Shown here piece by piece: positions 1 to 11,132 of a stretch of DNA of 64,000 nucleotides. Numbering within the stretch: position 1 is the first letter of the stretch; each line of letters starts with the position of its first letter. The notes beneath the pieces are model-generated. The model saw only the letters and a program-made list of their open reading frames with translations, was not told the origin of the DNA and did no database searches. The translations under genes and the position numbers were made by a program. Source of the stretch: Tethya wilhelma (taxonomy: Eukaryota > Porifera > Demospongiae > Tethyida > Tethyidae); contig CAXIPT010000002.1 in assembly GCA_964030475.1 (NCBI GenBank), positions 978,903 through 1,042,902 of the forward strand, in the 5' to 3' direction.

Positions 1-155
1 ATGATATCTGCAATAATACCACATTCAGTAGTTCCAAACTCATTTCTGTAAAATCTATAGTATGCAGTAGAACAATCATTAATTCTATTGTTTAGCCTAT
101 ACAAATCTGATTTGTTAGAGAAATTAATAATACTAGAAGAATGCATGGTATTGTG

Positions 156-251
156 GGGCGAGCCTGAGCGAGCGCAGCTTTTTACATGAGTTGTACAGCA
201 AATGTATGAAGAATATTTGTTCGCTATCTGAGGCTCGCTCAGGCTTCGCCC
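156..251. repeat. Short palindromic hairpin element
   Basis: The arm GGGCGAGCCTGAGCGAGC at 156-173 is matched in reverse complement, with one mismatch, by the sequence ending at 251. About 60 bases separate the arms. It is a foldback unit of MITE type; no target-site duplication was identified. The rest of 1-678 shows no gene. Confidence 0.6.
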
Positions 252-678
252 AAATTATGAAGACTGATTCAGAAATACCAAATTTAGAATAACCAATAAT
301 AATATGTCCACAAATACATACCTGGTTGCAATAGCACATAGCAATTAAGCTAGTTTCTTGGATGAAGCATATACTTACAACTAAGTTTTATTGATTGAGA
401 GACAATTTCTGTATTACGTACACCAGTATTGCTTCACAAAGTTTCATTAAGGTTTACTGATCTTCATTATACAATTTAAGCACAAATTGTACTGAACACA
501 TAAGATAAAAGAAAAAGGGGTGAATGACACTACGAGGAAATAGTGATTGTAAGTGATACGGGTTACCCTCAAGAGTGTTCATACTTAGTCTAATTGGATT
601 GGATGATGGTTCATCTGCTTTACAATGGTCGTACCATGCATGGTGAATACAGTCTCACTAAGGCATGTCAATAATTAA

Positions 679-936
679 AGTTCATGTGGTTTGAGAATCG
701 CCGTATTAAATTCCCACCAATATTTCTACGTTTACGGTAATGAGATTATGCAATATTTTTTATATGGGACAAAATTGCTAACTTTTGACTGGTTAGATGT
801 AGGAAGCTGGAAAAGCAACCAAAATAAAAGGGAGAACAAGCACTTTCCAACGGTGCTTAAAATTTTGGAATTGGTTGGATATTTAGAAAGTTATTTAATT
901 TTTTTACCGGCATTCTCAAACCAGATGGACGTACTT
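679..936. mobile_element. MITE with TIRs ending in TTTGAGAATG
   Basis: The left end (AGTTCATGTGGTTTGAGAAT, 679 onward) and the right end (CATTCTCAAACCAGATGGAC, about 911-930) are imperfect inverted repeats, both flanked by TAA/TTA-rich sequence. The same terminal motif bounds the better-preserved element at 61430-61675, and single ends occur at 18951 and 23887. A PIF/Harbinger-type MITE is plausible from the 3-bp TWA-like flanks, but the class is inference. Confidence 0.5.
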
Positions 937-1184
937 TAACCTCTGCTCTCAACTCATTCTGTACGTGGTGGTAAAGAATTAAAACCGACTTTTTGACCAT
1001 TTACTATAATTTTTTTTAATTATAAATGCTAGTTTGTATAGCACTGAATAATCAACGTATTGACCACAAGAAACAATTATTTATACTACTTAAAATTATT
1101 GTGCGCAGCATTATAGTACTAGGAGTGTATGTTGAATGTATTCCTCCTCAGGCTTGGAGAGTTTACTACCATGCATCTTTTTAC

Positions 1185-3627
1185 CTTAAAACTTCAAGCG
1201 TTTTGTTGACAACCATCATCTCAGCAATGGCTTGTAGTCCAATCTTAGTCACTCCAGTCTTTGTTAACCTATACATTGACTATACAATGGAAAGATAGCA
1301 TGTTAATTTGTCGATGTTAACTTACGTCAGTTCCTTCAGAGCACTGTTTTCCCTCAGTGCATCAGCAATATGCCAGACTCCTTCATCACCAATTTTTTCA
1401 AATGCTAAACTATATTAATTAATAATTATTATAAAGGACATAGGTCTTTGAATATACTTTAAAGTAACATACATACTAAATATTTTTCATAGTGTTGTTC
1501 GTTCTGAGCATGTCACCAAGATACCTAGCAGCAAGAGTCTTCAGATCACAACTAGAAAATCTGTCATAAACAACATCTATAATAATTAACTATGCATACA
1601 CATAAATATTGCTTCTTACAGTCATGACACATGTACATATATACCATTAACTTTCAACTTACTGAATATAAGTGACAGTTTGGTTTCCAGCAAGAGCTCT
1701 GGAGAGTTTTTCCATTCCAATATCTCCTATTTTGTTCGAAGCAATGCTGCAGTAGAACATTGTAACAGACTAGAAACAATACTCAGCACTACATGGCACT
1801 TGCCTTACAGAAGTTCTTCTATATGCAAATCACTGCCCACAAGTTTTGCCAAGTGATCAACACCACCACCAGTGATTTGGTTGTGTGTAAGACTACATGT
1901 ACATAATATTCATAATGTGAAATTTAAGATGACATGCATAAAACTTACTCAAGTTTGCAAATTTTCACCTCCGTCCTCTCAGAATCTGGGAGTTGTAAGT
2001 GATCCAATAGATGGGTAGTGAATATTTCTAGCCCATCTTCCCCTATATTAGCTCCCCGCAGGTTAACCACCCATTCTCCACCAGCTCCAGTGATGGCATA
2101 ACCTATACAGAGACAGTCTGTTGTGTTTAAGGGAAGGTTTGAGACATTAATATTATGCCGTATTCTACTTGCTGCAACTTTGCAGATTTCTGAGTCATGA
2201 GCTTCGTACAGACAGTGAAGAAGAAAAAGTTGGGCACGATTTGCTTGGTTGGTCTCAGAAATAATTAGGTTTTGGAAAGATTCTTCTTTAAGCTTAGTAA
2301 TTCCAGCCAGAAATTTCCAAATATTTTGAAACTGTCTGTCGCTTCGGAATTCTTTCAAAAGTAGTTGTCTTTCTTTAGTATCCAGTTGTTTGATACTAAA
2401 CGCAGCAAGATACTCTTGAATGGATAAATGGCGAAACTGATAGAAGCAATCATAACCTGCCATTGCCGGTACTGGAATGGCAGTAAGAAGACCATAGCCA
2501 TCAAATCCTAAAGTTAGATTTTCTTTTAAACCTACTTGTTCCAAGTCTTCATGTGAAAAGACAAATTTCTTTTCTTTAAATCCATTCAGAGCAAGTGAAC
2601 CAAGGGAAGTAACTACCCTTCTGGAGCTTTCATTCAGTTCATCAATGCTATTTAAGTGTGACAGTTCCTTGAGGTTTTGATGGAGGGTATTGCAGATGTG
2701 TCTGTTGTACAGCTCAGTAAGAGTAGGAGGGAGAGTTGGATCTTTTCTGACAAGATTACAAATGATTGCTAAAGTTAGAGGAATATGTGCCAAAGCTCTA
2801 AGATTGGGAAACTGCTTGAAGTGTTCAAACACCATATCAGCCAGTGTAGAATTCTTTGTGTGTTTCTTCACATATACCTCTATGTCAGTCCGGGTGAAAC
2901 CTAGTACTTCAATGTGCCTCTCATCAAAATAATCATACAACGTAGCTGAAACTGAAGGACGAGATGTAATCATGACCGAAGCTTCTGGGAGTTTGTATGC
3001 CTGAATAACATCAAAGAAAAATGTCATTTGCTTTCTCATATTAGGAGGCAGCTCATCCCAGCCTTCAAATATAAGCAAAACTTTGCTTTGGTTCTTTAAC
3101 AGATCCTGACTTGCTTGTTTTGTCATTTCACCATTTCCAAGAAAAATACGTACCAAGTCTTCTACATCTACTGCAGAACTACCCTGAAAACGTTTTAACT
3201 CTACAAGAAACACTAGTTCATACTCTTGTAATTGCTTTCCAGATGCCCAGTCGGCACAGAGTTTCATTGCAAGCATTGTCTTTCCCACTCCAGGTGCTCC
3301 CTCAACAAGAACCATCTTTCGGCCATCAGTGTCAAAATCAAATATGTCCCCTATTGATATTTCCACCTTCTCCTTCATAATATCATCAACAGCACCATGT
3401 AGAGTACTCTTTAAAAATGCATCCAGCTCATTAGCTTTATTTATGCTTTTCTTTTTGATTAGTGCTAAATTGATAAACTGTACTGGTCCAACACTAGGTC
3501 CAGCTGTTCTGTTAAACATACGTTTGTCGAGGTAGGTTGCTTTGAGACTTTTAGCTAATGTAGAGAGGCTTTCAGTCAGTGTTGAACTGGAGCTTAAACT
3601 TGAGTGTTCTAGAATTAATTCAATCAT
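1185..3627 (-). CDS. NLR-type NACHT-LRR protein, multi-exon
   Basis: The large exon (3627 down to 1949) encodes a NACHT NTPase. It shows Walker A GAPGVGKT (about residues 110-117), Walker B LLIFEGWDELP (about 184-194) and ITSRPS sensor-like sequence (about 220), followed by the usual winged-helix region with FRHLSIQEYLAAF. The exon ends in a GTAAGT donor (1948) just before an in-frame stop. Five further exons follow at 1809-1892, 1663-1746, 1477-1560, 1326-1409 and 1185-1268. Each is exactly 84 bp, phase 2, bounded by AG and GT, and encodes one ribonuclease-inhibitor-type LRR of 28 residues. The 3' end was not found. The ATG at 3627 follows a possible AG acceptor, so an upstream exon with a Death or CARD effector domain may exist. 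By family knowledge such proteins are cytoplasmic pattern-recognition sensors that oligomerise through NACHT. Confidence 0.88.
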
Positions 3628-3654
3628 ACTGCCAGTTATTATACAGTAAATCAA

Positions 3655-4283
3655 CAGTTAACTGGTATACACAGTTCTACATATAGCACTACAGGTACAA
3701 TAGAATTCAAGAATGCTATGTAGCTTGCCCGTAAAAGTCTATTGGCATTCAAAGGCACCCCAGAAGTACACTAAGGCTTGCTTTGATGTGGTCATAATGC
3801 TTAAAGTATTATGAAAGCATACATTATTTTGACTGGTATAAAGTGTAGTTAGACCACACTGACAGAATTTACATGAAATTAGCCATTTACATAGCTTATA
3901 GATAAAATTAAGTGTTCTATAATAATTATTATGGATTGTACGATACGTAAGGCCAGACCTTGCAGCAAATAGAAGCTAACCTAGCAGAGGGGTTGAAACA
4001 AGTGTGTCTATAGAATGTACTCATTCTACAATGTTGTCTCTTGATTTCAAACTAGCATCAAAAGTGCTTAACCATTAGCAATACAATACATGCTGACACC
4101 TCTTATACAACTTAATATATAACTAGGCTAGAGGTGTCTGAACAATTAACCATTTCTGATCATTTCATTATCTATGTTGACAGTAAAGATATAGTCAGAG
4201 TAATGGACTCCTAGATTGCAAGTATATACTGACATACATACACACAACACCTTATAGAAGAATAGTCAGATGTGCATGAGGTC
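3655..4283. other. Intergenic, no recognised feature
   Basis: AT-rich sequence upstream of the NACHT exon. I looked for a CARD or Death exon on the minus strand here and saw none. The last nine bases are the left target duplication of the next element. Confidence 0.5.
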
Positions 4284-4851
4284 TAGCCTCATTCCTAGGC
4301 TCCCTCTCTGTGAATCTACACCCACTGGAAATTAAGCACAAGAGAAAAGGAGAGAGAGAGGAGACTGGTATCTAAAATCACACGGGGTAGAGCTCCAATT
4401 TAAAGTGTGGGTTGGCTAAAATACCAGTTGCCATGCCCACATGCACTAATCACCCTTCTGCTGAGTTCAACAGTGAAAAATAAATGGTAGATAGTGTATT
4501 TGTAACAAAAACAGCAAGCAGATGGTAGAAAGAATACTATCAGACCGTTGACAGAAGTCTGCATCAAACTGTACAAAATTAGCATGCTCTGTAACTATAA
4601 ACTTTTGATAGACAATAAACTACTATCGACTAGCTTTCTTTACAAGTTTTGTAGCTGTTTGTAGCGCTCAGCAATCACAAATATTGCTTTTGTGCGCAGA
4701 ACAAACAATTTGACGTCTGCCACACCCACACATTTATTCTTTAGCAACAATTGACCTCATACACCTTATTATAGACATCAGGCTCTCTCTTTCTGATTTC
4801 TTTTGCGCATTTCCTTTTCATTTCCGGATAGAGAGCCTGGGAATGAGGCTA
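4284..4851. mobile_element. TIR element with 9-bp TSD (TAGCCTCATTCC family)
   Basis: It starts TAGCCTCATTCCTAGGCTCC and ends in the inverted GAGAGCCTGGGAATGAGGCTA. It is flanked on both sides by the identical 9-mer CATGAGGTC (4275-4283 and 4852-4860). The interior of about 530 bp has no credible ORF. The 9-bp duplication suits Mutator-like (MULE) mobilisation. Relatives in this window are at 5717, 14147 and, decayed, about 46463. Confidence 0.85.
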
Positions 4852-4860
4852 CATGAGGTC

Positions 4861-5707
4861 ATGGTGGGATATATTGTTGCATTCTTATGTTAGCCTCATG
4901 CACATGGTGGCTGACCAAAGGAGATAGCCCGAGAACAAAACAATTCTTTGTGGTTATACTATCAATATTACATCAATCTTATGGTGGAGACAGTGGTGAG
5001 CCTTGATAACACCACAATAGGTTGGTGTTGACTAAGTCCGGGACCACAAACATTCCTGGAACCAGAATATCCTGTAAAAGCTTGTACTATAAACAAATAA
5101 AAGGTGCAGTAAAATCATTTCTATAACTGTTGCTAAGTTCTGTGAATGGAGAGAATGGGAAAGATAAAAGTAGAGTTGAGTGACCAACAAGAATATAGTT
5201 AGTATTGTAACCGATTATAATTACAATAATAAATCCAAGTCTTGTGCCTTTCATATAAATTGCATGTGATTGAACTAGAGTAGTATCACACAACTATACC
5301 ATCTTAGACCACATGAAAAACTGAGACTCAGCGTTGTCTGAACAAGGTAGGTGGAGTGAATTAATGCATGAAATACTAACTAACTTTTAATGACTGCATG
5401 TTACTGTATGGTGACAAGTTTGAAATTAACTGTGAAGGTATTTGGCTATAAAATGGCAGTTGAACTGCACAACTTCACACATATTCAATATCTTTAAAAT
5501 TGACTGGGAAAAAAAATCATCTAGAGATGTCTATGGGACATTTAGCCTACTGTACATAGGAAATCATTACATTTTAAGACGTAGTTTAGGCATAGAACTT
5601 AATTCTGCTGGTTCTACAGTTTATTTGTGGTTATGTGGTTACACATGTCACACATTGTGGTATTATGGCAATGTGGTTCAAACAATCAAACGGTTACCGT
5701 AGTTACT
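4861..5707. other. Intergenic, no recognised feature
   Basis: No coding segment with splice signals or a known domain was seen. Short ORFs here are of chance length and composition. Confidence 0.5.
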
Positions 5708-5716
5708 CTGAACATA

Positions 5717-5809
5717 TAGCCTCATTCCCAGGCCTTCCCCTTCTTTTATATAGTTGTGTTAAAACAACCAAAATGAATAAATTAAGGGGAAAGCCTGGGA
5801 ATGAGGCTA
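5717..5809. mobile_element. 93-bp hairpin MITE, 9-bp TSD
   Basis: A short relative of the element at 4284. The ends TAGCCTCATTCCCAGGC and GCCTGGGAATGAGGCTA are perfectly inverted. The direct 9-mer CTGAACATA occurs immediately outside both ends (5708-5716 and 5810-5818). Confidence 0.9.
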
Positions 5810-5818
5810 CTGAACATA

Positions 5819-6362
5819 TACATTGCCTTGTTTGTCTGATTGTGATAGCTATATGTAACATGTATCAGCAGAAAATATCATTAAGGCTGGCTTAGGGAGA
5901 GGGAAGGGGAATCCCCCTGAGCCCTCAATCTTATACTGCAACTAATTGGCATAATATCAACCTTTAATTATACCTATAATATTCAGTCATTCAAAAAGAT
6001 TGGATGAGAGATCAAAAATGAAAATAAAGTACAGTTTAATTATAGCACAAAAATTTGGTGTATTTATATATATATATTGGCAGATTGACCGTTTTGGTAA
6101 GGATTGCCAATATTTATTCTGCAAAACAGTCATTTTTGGACAGCAAATAGGGAAAATGAGTATTGCTGTGTGCCAAAATAAAATTCACCAATCGTGAAAA
6201 AGTTTGGAAAATCTACCAAAATTTATTCCTGGCAACATTTTGTGCTATAATATTATGGTAAATATGTGCCAAAATTGAGATACCTAACTATGCTCTGTAA
6301 CCACAAAAGAATACACTAACTGTTTTACTAGGTGTTGGAGGAGTCCATTCATACCTGTAGCA
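5819..6362 (+). promoter_or_regulatory. Upstream region of the beta-helix gene
   Basis: AT-rich upstream sequence of the gene at 6363. No clear TATA box, initiator or coding exon could be assigned. A possible AG acceptor (TTTTACTAG, about 6330) would allow a spliced 5' UTR, but this is not proven. Confidence 0.3.
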
Positions 6363-9300
6363 ATGACTATCACACTGATTTTGATTTTGCCTTTGTTGGT
6401 GCTCACATCTGCTGAGACCTACTATGTCACACCATCATCAAACACCCCATGTGCTGAAGAAGGTGTGCCTTGCTTCACTCTCTCCCAGTATGCTAACAAA
6501 TGGAGTGATTACTTTGCCTCCAACACCACTCTTATCCTTCTACCAGGGAAACACAGCCTTGACTCAGTGTTCTTAATACAAGATATAACAGTTTTGACTA
6601 TTGGATCTTATACAACTTCTAACTCCCGTACATCAATCACCTGCTATGAGTATGCTTGGTTCACATTTGAGTCAATCCGTTTTGTTAGAATGAGAGGATT
6701 AGCACTCTTTGGCTGTGTGAATAATGGAGTACTCACGACTGAAGAATTAACAGTGGAAGATTGTAGTTTTGATGGTCAGGGACGCAATGGAACTGGACTG
6801 TATCTAGTTGATGTGGCCACTGCTAGTATAATGAGAAGCTCTTTCTCTTCTAATACAGGCAGGGAAATCTTATGCGTATATAATAACTCTAAACAAAGAT
6901 GCTTAGCTGGTGGAGCACTCTTGGTTTCTAACAGTACATTTGGCATTAGTATTTCACAGTGCATCTTCCAAAACAACACAGTTCAGAGTAGACATATAGG
7001 ATTTGGTGGAGCAGTGTTTTCTTCCGTAAGTGCTAAGATTACTATAGTCAATAGCATACTCAATTACAACTCTGTGACTGGAGACCCGAAAGGAGCTGGT
7101 GGAGCAGTGTATGCTGAATCAAGTCCTAACATTATTATAGTTAACAGCGCTCTCAACAAAAACACTGCGAATGGAGAGCAGATTGGAACTGGTGGAGCAG
7201 TGCTGGCTGAATCAAGTCCTAATATCACTATAGTCAATAGTACTTTTAACAACAATACTGTGACTGGATATCAGAATGGAATAGGTGGAGCAATTTGCAC
7301 TATCCTAAGCGCAAACATAACTATAGTCAATAGTACATTAAAATACAATAGAATAACTGGAGATCAGGTTGAAGCTGGTGGAGCAGTTTATGCTGGCACA
7401 AGTCCAAACATCAGTATTGTAAACAGTACACTGAGCAAAAACACTGTGACTGGAAATCAGTATGGATATGGTGGAGGAGTGATGACTTACTTAAGTTGTA
7501 ACATCACTATAGTGAACAGTACACTCAACAATAATGTTGTGACTGGAGATCAGCAAGCAGGAGGTGGAGCAGTGCTGGCTCATAATAGTTCCAATATCAC
7601 CATAATCAACAGTACACTCAACAACAATACAGCGGCTGGAAGTAAAGGTAGTGGTGGAGCACTTTATGCTATCAATCTTGACTATTCACCCATATCAATA
7701 GTTAATTGCATTTTTAGTAACAACAATGCAGAAAAAGGCTCAGTTTTTTTCATATTCTTTACCCTTTTAAAATGTAGTGGTTTTCTTGCTATACAAAACA
7801 ATGCAGGCAGCAATGGTGTGTTATATGCCACACAAAGCACATTGGTTTTTTCTGGTAATACCACAGTTTTAAATAATTACGGATCACTGCAATTCTACTC
7901 CTGCAATGTGACATTTTCTGGATACACTAACATTGAGAACTCTAAATCATCCATAGCAGGAGGTGCATTAAGTGCCTTTCAAAGTGAGCTAGCTTTCAAC
8001 GGTAGAGTCAACCTCACGTACAACACAGCTACACAAGGTGGAGCCATTGCAGCCACAGAAAGCAAACTTTATGTATATGGAACTGTTACTATATCTCACA
8101 ACACTGCATCAATGTCTGGTGGAGGTATCTATGCCTACCAGAGTGAACTCAACTTTAGAAATCATATCACAATAAGTAGAAACAATGCAAAGTTAAGAGG
8201 TGGAGGTATTCATGCTATAGGTTCAGCAACAAGGCTAGCTGATGGATCCAAAACAAACATTCTAGGCAATCAAGCAGAAAAAGGAGGTGGAATATGTTTG
8301 GAAGGAAGTGCTAAAGTTTACTTGCTAAAAACTAAATCAGAGTGTGCAGATATTGAGCATTGTGTTTCTAATTCATCAGCATGGATGTCACTACAACTGA
8401 ACAACAACACTGCTACCTATGGTGGAGCCATATACGTTGTCGATGATACAACTTCTGCTACATGTTCTGCATCTCCAAATCTAAACAGTAATAAGACCAT
8501 GATAGACAATAAATGCTTTATTCAAGGGCTGCTACCATACAATATTTTTAATGCCTTTTTACTTCAAAGTAGTACTAATGTTAGCTACAATTATCACAAC
8601 ACGAACATAACTGATAATTATGCAAAAATAGCTGGAGATGCTCTATATGGTGGACTATTGGACAGGTGTAGGGTGAATCCTATTGCTGAAACAATTCAAA
8701 ACTATTTACTTAACAGTTCTACAGTAAACAGAATCTCCTACATTATCAATATTACCGATCTTGAGATGGAAGATTTCAACTCAACCAAAGTAATATCATC
8801 TGATCCAGTTCGAGTTTGTTTCTGTAAAGGCAACCAACCAGACTGCAGTTACCATCCTCAGCCAATATATGTTAGAAAGGGTGAAAGCTTTACTGTGTCA
8901 CTTGTTGCAGTTGATCATATCAACAACTCACTAGCAACCAGTACCACTGGTGTGCCTACTATACATGCATATTTATCATCACTAGAGGCTAGGCTTGGTG
9001 AGGGACAATCAGTTCAACCAACTAATGGAGATGGCTGTTGTACAGAGTTGACTTACAGTATTCTCACTCCACACAACTCTGAGGTGCTTCATCTCTATGC
9101 TGAAGGACCATGCAAAGATCAAGGAATATCTGTAGCAAATCTCAAAGTGAAAATCAAACCCTGTTCAATTGGTTTCAAAGACTTAAACAACTCACGTTGT
9201 GACTGTGATCCCACAATCTATCCTGATTACATAACTAACTGCAATGTTGACACAGAAACAGTCCAAAGAAGAGACAATGCATGGTTTGATTTTGTAAACT

Positions 9301-11132
9301 CCACAGATCACCAAGGCTATATACTACACAAGTACTGTCCTTTTGACTACTGCAAACCACCAACTGAAAATGACTCAGTCAATTTGAATGTTGAGAATGG
9401 TTCTAATAAACTATGTGCCTTTAATCGCTCAGCAAAGCTCTGTGGTTCTTGTGAGGATGGTCTCAGTCTCTCTCTTGGTAGTTCAAAATGCAGGCCATGT
9501 TCAAACAACTGGCTAACATTGATCATTGTCTTTGCTCTAGCTGGAATAGTACTAGTTGCTTTTATTCTAAAGGTAAATTTTGTGGTAGCTGAAGGAACTC
9601 TCAATGCTCTCATTTTCTACGCCAACATCATTGCTGCAAATCATGCTGTTTTATTTCCACGTGATGAGACAAAGATACTGTCTGTCTTCATAGCATGGCT
9701 TAACCTAGACTTTGGATTTGAGACTTGCTTCTATAATGGAATGGATGCCTATGATAAAACTTGGCTACAACTAGCATTTCCACTCTATGTCATTTCACTA
9801 GTTGCTTTGATTATCATCATCAGTGACCATTCTACAAGGTTTGCAATGCTCTTTGTTGGAAAGAACCCAATAGCAACACTCGCTACTCTTATTCTACTCT
9901 CCTATACAAAGCTCCTTCGTACAATCATTGCTGCATTGCAATTTACAACACTACAATACTCTGATGGTTCAAGTGAGCTGGTCTGGCTAGTTGATGCCAA
10001 CATCAAATACCTCAGTCCAAAGCATATTCCTCTCTTCATCACAGCTCTCATCATTGTCCTAGTTGGTGGAGCATTCACTTTCATACTCTTTGCTTGGCAG
10101 TGGCTTGTCTACTGTCCAAACAGAGGACCCTTGAGATGGATCTTTGGAAATGGTAAATTTATTGCTTTCATTGATGCTTATCACAATCCCTTCAACAAAG
10201 ACCATCGATATTGGATTGGACTGCTATTTCTAGTGCGTGTTCTCCTCTATCTTGTATCAGCTGTGAATGTTCTTGGAGATCCTTCTATCAACCTCCTCAG
10301 CATAGGCATTGTTGTTACAAGCATGCTCATTTTTCAGATCATTATAACTGAATGGAAAAGCAGCAAAATATACAAAAAAAAACGTAACACTCTACTTGAT
10401 TGCATATCCCTATTAAACCTCATTGCTCTGACCATTGCCACCTTCCTAGTAAATGAGGTTAAGGGGAACCAGGCTGTGGTTTCTTACATTTCAATTGGCA
10501 TAGCCTTTGTTATGTTTCTAGCAATCCTTGCACACCATGTGAATCTCGTTATCCTCAAGAAGCTGTTCCAAAACATAACTAAATATAACTTTTCCAAGCC
10601 ATCTGTAGCACATACCCAACTTATGGGCAATGTAGTGAGTCATTCAGATGACGAATCGACACAAGTGAGTGTGACTGAAATCAATGCCCTCCCTGAACCC
10701 TTGGATACCATTTCAACAGCAGACTCAGATAAAGAAACTACTGAAAATGAAAACCAAGATGATTCAAGCAAAGTATCGTCAATGGTAGATCCAAAAAGTA
10801 GTGTTAGCTTGATTCAACTGGACCAGTGTGACGATCTATTTTCTCCTACTGCTATGAGTATACTTGGAGACTTGGAATCACCGGTGCTCATCTCAACATG
10901 GGAGCACAATCAGGACAACTACATTCAGGACAGACACTGTGAAGAGAGACATATTCAGGACAGACACTGTGAAGAGAGACATATTCAGGACAGACCTTAT
11001 CAGAGTGAATTCTATCAAGATGGAAGCAATCAAGCCAAACCCAATCAGGACCATCCACCCTACCTCTTTGCTTCCCAAGAAGAAGGCTACCAGTCAGAGG
11101 ATGAGGACGAAAGTACTCCTCTACTACTGTAA
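6363..11132 (+). CDS. Secreted beta-helix (Pmp-like) multi-pass membrane protein
   Basis: A single uninterrupted exon encodes 1589 residues. Residues 1-18 form a signal peptide (hydrophobic, ending SAE). Residues about 100-700 are a right-handed parallel beta-helix. It includes about seven tandem 31-residue units from residue 215, with GGAV turns and NITIVNST N-glycosylation sites, plus GG-A and F-x-x-N motifs as in polymorphic outer membrane protein repeats. A cysteine-rich stretch (about 940-1048, with CGSCEDG and CRPC) precedes eight to ten hydrophobic helices between about 1050 and 1400. The tail of about 190 residues is acidic and polar, with a 10-residue repeat HIQDRHCEER. The topology suggests an extracellular recognition or adhesion ectodomain on a multi-pass anchor, known as a large uncharacterised family in sponges. 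The ligand is unknown. Signal peptide, sponge-like codon use and N-glycosylation sites argue against bacterial contamination. Confidence 0.9.
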   Translation: MTITLILILPLLVLTSAETYYVTPSSNTPCAEEGVPCFTLSQYANKWSDYFASNTTLILLPGKHSLDSVFLIQDITVLTIGSYTTSNSRTSITCYEYAWFTFESIRFVRMRGLALFGCVNNGVLTTEELTVEDCSFDGQGRNGTGLYLVDVATASIMRSSFSSNTGREILCVYNNSKQRCLAGGALLVSNSTFGISISQCIFQNNTVQSRHIGFGGAVFSSVSAKITIVNSILNYNSVTGDPKGAGGAVYAESSPNIIIVNSALNKNTANGEQIGTGGAVLAESSPNITIVNSTFNNNTVTGYQNGIGGAICTILSANITIVNSTLKYNRITGDQVEAGGAVYAGTSPNISIVNSTLSKNTVTGNQYGYGGGVMTYLSCNITIVNSTLNNNVVTGDQQAGGGAVLAHNSSNITIINSTLNNNTAAGSKGSGGALYAINLDYSPISIVNCIFSNNNAEKGSVFFIFFTLLKCSGFLAIQNNAGSNGVLYATQSTLVFSGNTTVLNNYGSLQFYSCNVTFSGYTNIENSKSSIAGGALSAFQSELAFNGRVNLTYNTATQGGAIAATESKLYVYGTVTISHNTASMSGGGIYAYQSELNFRNHITISRNNAKLRGGGIHAIGSATRLADGSKTNILGNQAEKGGGICLEGSAKVYLLKTKSECADIEHCVSNSSAWMSLQLNNNTATYGGAIYVVDDTTSATCSASPNLNSNKTMIDNKCFIQGLLPYNIFNAFLLQSSTNVSYNYHNTNITDNYAKIAGDALYGGLLDRCRVNPIAETIQNYLLNSSTVNRISYIINITDLEMEDFNSTKVISSDPVRVCFCKGNQPDCSYHPQPIYVRKGESFTVSLVAVDHINNSLATSTTGVPTIHAYLSSLEARLGEGQSVQPTNGDGCCTELTYSILTPHNSEVLHLYAEGPCKDQGISVANLKVKIKPCSIGFKDLNNSRCDCDPTIYPDYITNCNVDTETVQRRDNAWFDFVNSTDHQGYILHKYCPFDYCKPPTENDSVNLNVENGSNKLCAFNRSAKLCGSCEDGLSLSLGSSKCRPCSNNWLTLIIVFALAGIVLVAFILKVNFVVAEGTLNALIFYANIIAANHAVLFPRDETKILSVFIAWLNLDFGFETCFYNGMDAYDKTWLQLAFPLYVISLVALIIIISDHSTRFAMLFVGKNPIATLATLILLSYTKLLRTIIAALQFTTLQYSDGSSELVWLVDANIKYLSPKHIPLFITALIIVLVGGAFTFILFAWQWLVYCPNRGPLRWIFGNGKFIAFIDAYHNPFNKDHRYWIGLLFLVRVLLYLVSAVNVLGDPSINLLSIGIVVTSMLIFQIIITEWKSSKIYKKKRNTLLDCISLLNLIALTIATFLVNEVKGNQAVVSYISIGIAFVMFLAILAHHVNLVILKKLFQNITKYNFSKPSVAHTQLMGNVVSHSDDESTQVSVTEINALPEPLDTISTADSDKETTENENQDDSSKVSSMVDPKSSVSLIQLDQCDDLFSPTAMSILGDLESPVLISTWEHNQDNYIQDRHCEERHIQDRHCEERHIQDRPYQSEFYQDGSNQAKPNQDHPPYLFASQEEGYQSEDEDESTPLLL
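7005..7697 (+). repeat. 93-bp in-frame tandem repeats in the beta-helix
   Basis: Seven consecutive units of about 93 bp each encode 31 residues that start GGA and contain SPNITIVNST-type strands. An eighth, diverged unit follows. Units are similar at DNA level (recurrent GGTGGAGCAGT), implying expansion by unequal exchange within the exon. Confidence 0.85.
10921..10996 (+). repeat. 30-bp coding tandem repeat in the tail
   Basis: Two complete copies and one partial copy of a 30-bp unit beginning ACATTCAGGACAGACACTGT or ATATTCAGGACAG. They encode HIQDRHCEER in the cytoplasmic tail of the preceding protein. Confidence 0.9.

Noticed and set aside
6363..11132. Bacterial contamination because of Pmp-like repeats.
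   Set aside because: Eukaryotic signal peptide, N-glycosylation sites, multi-pass tail and sponge-like flanking sequence argue for a host gene.
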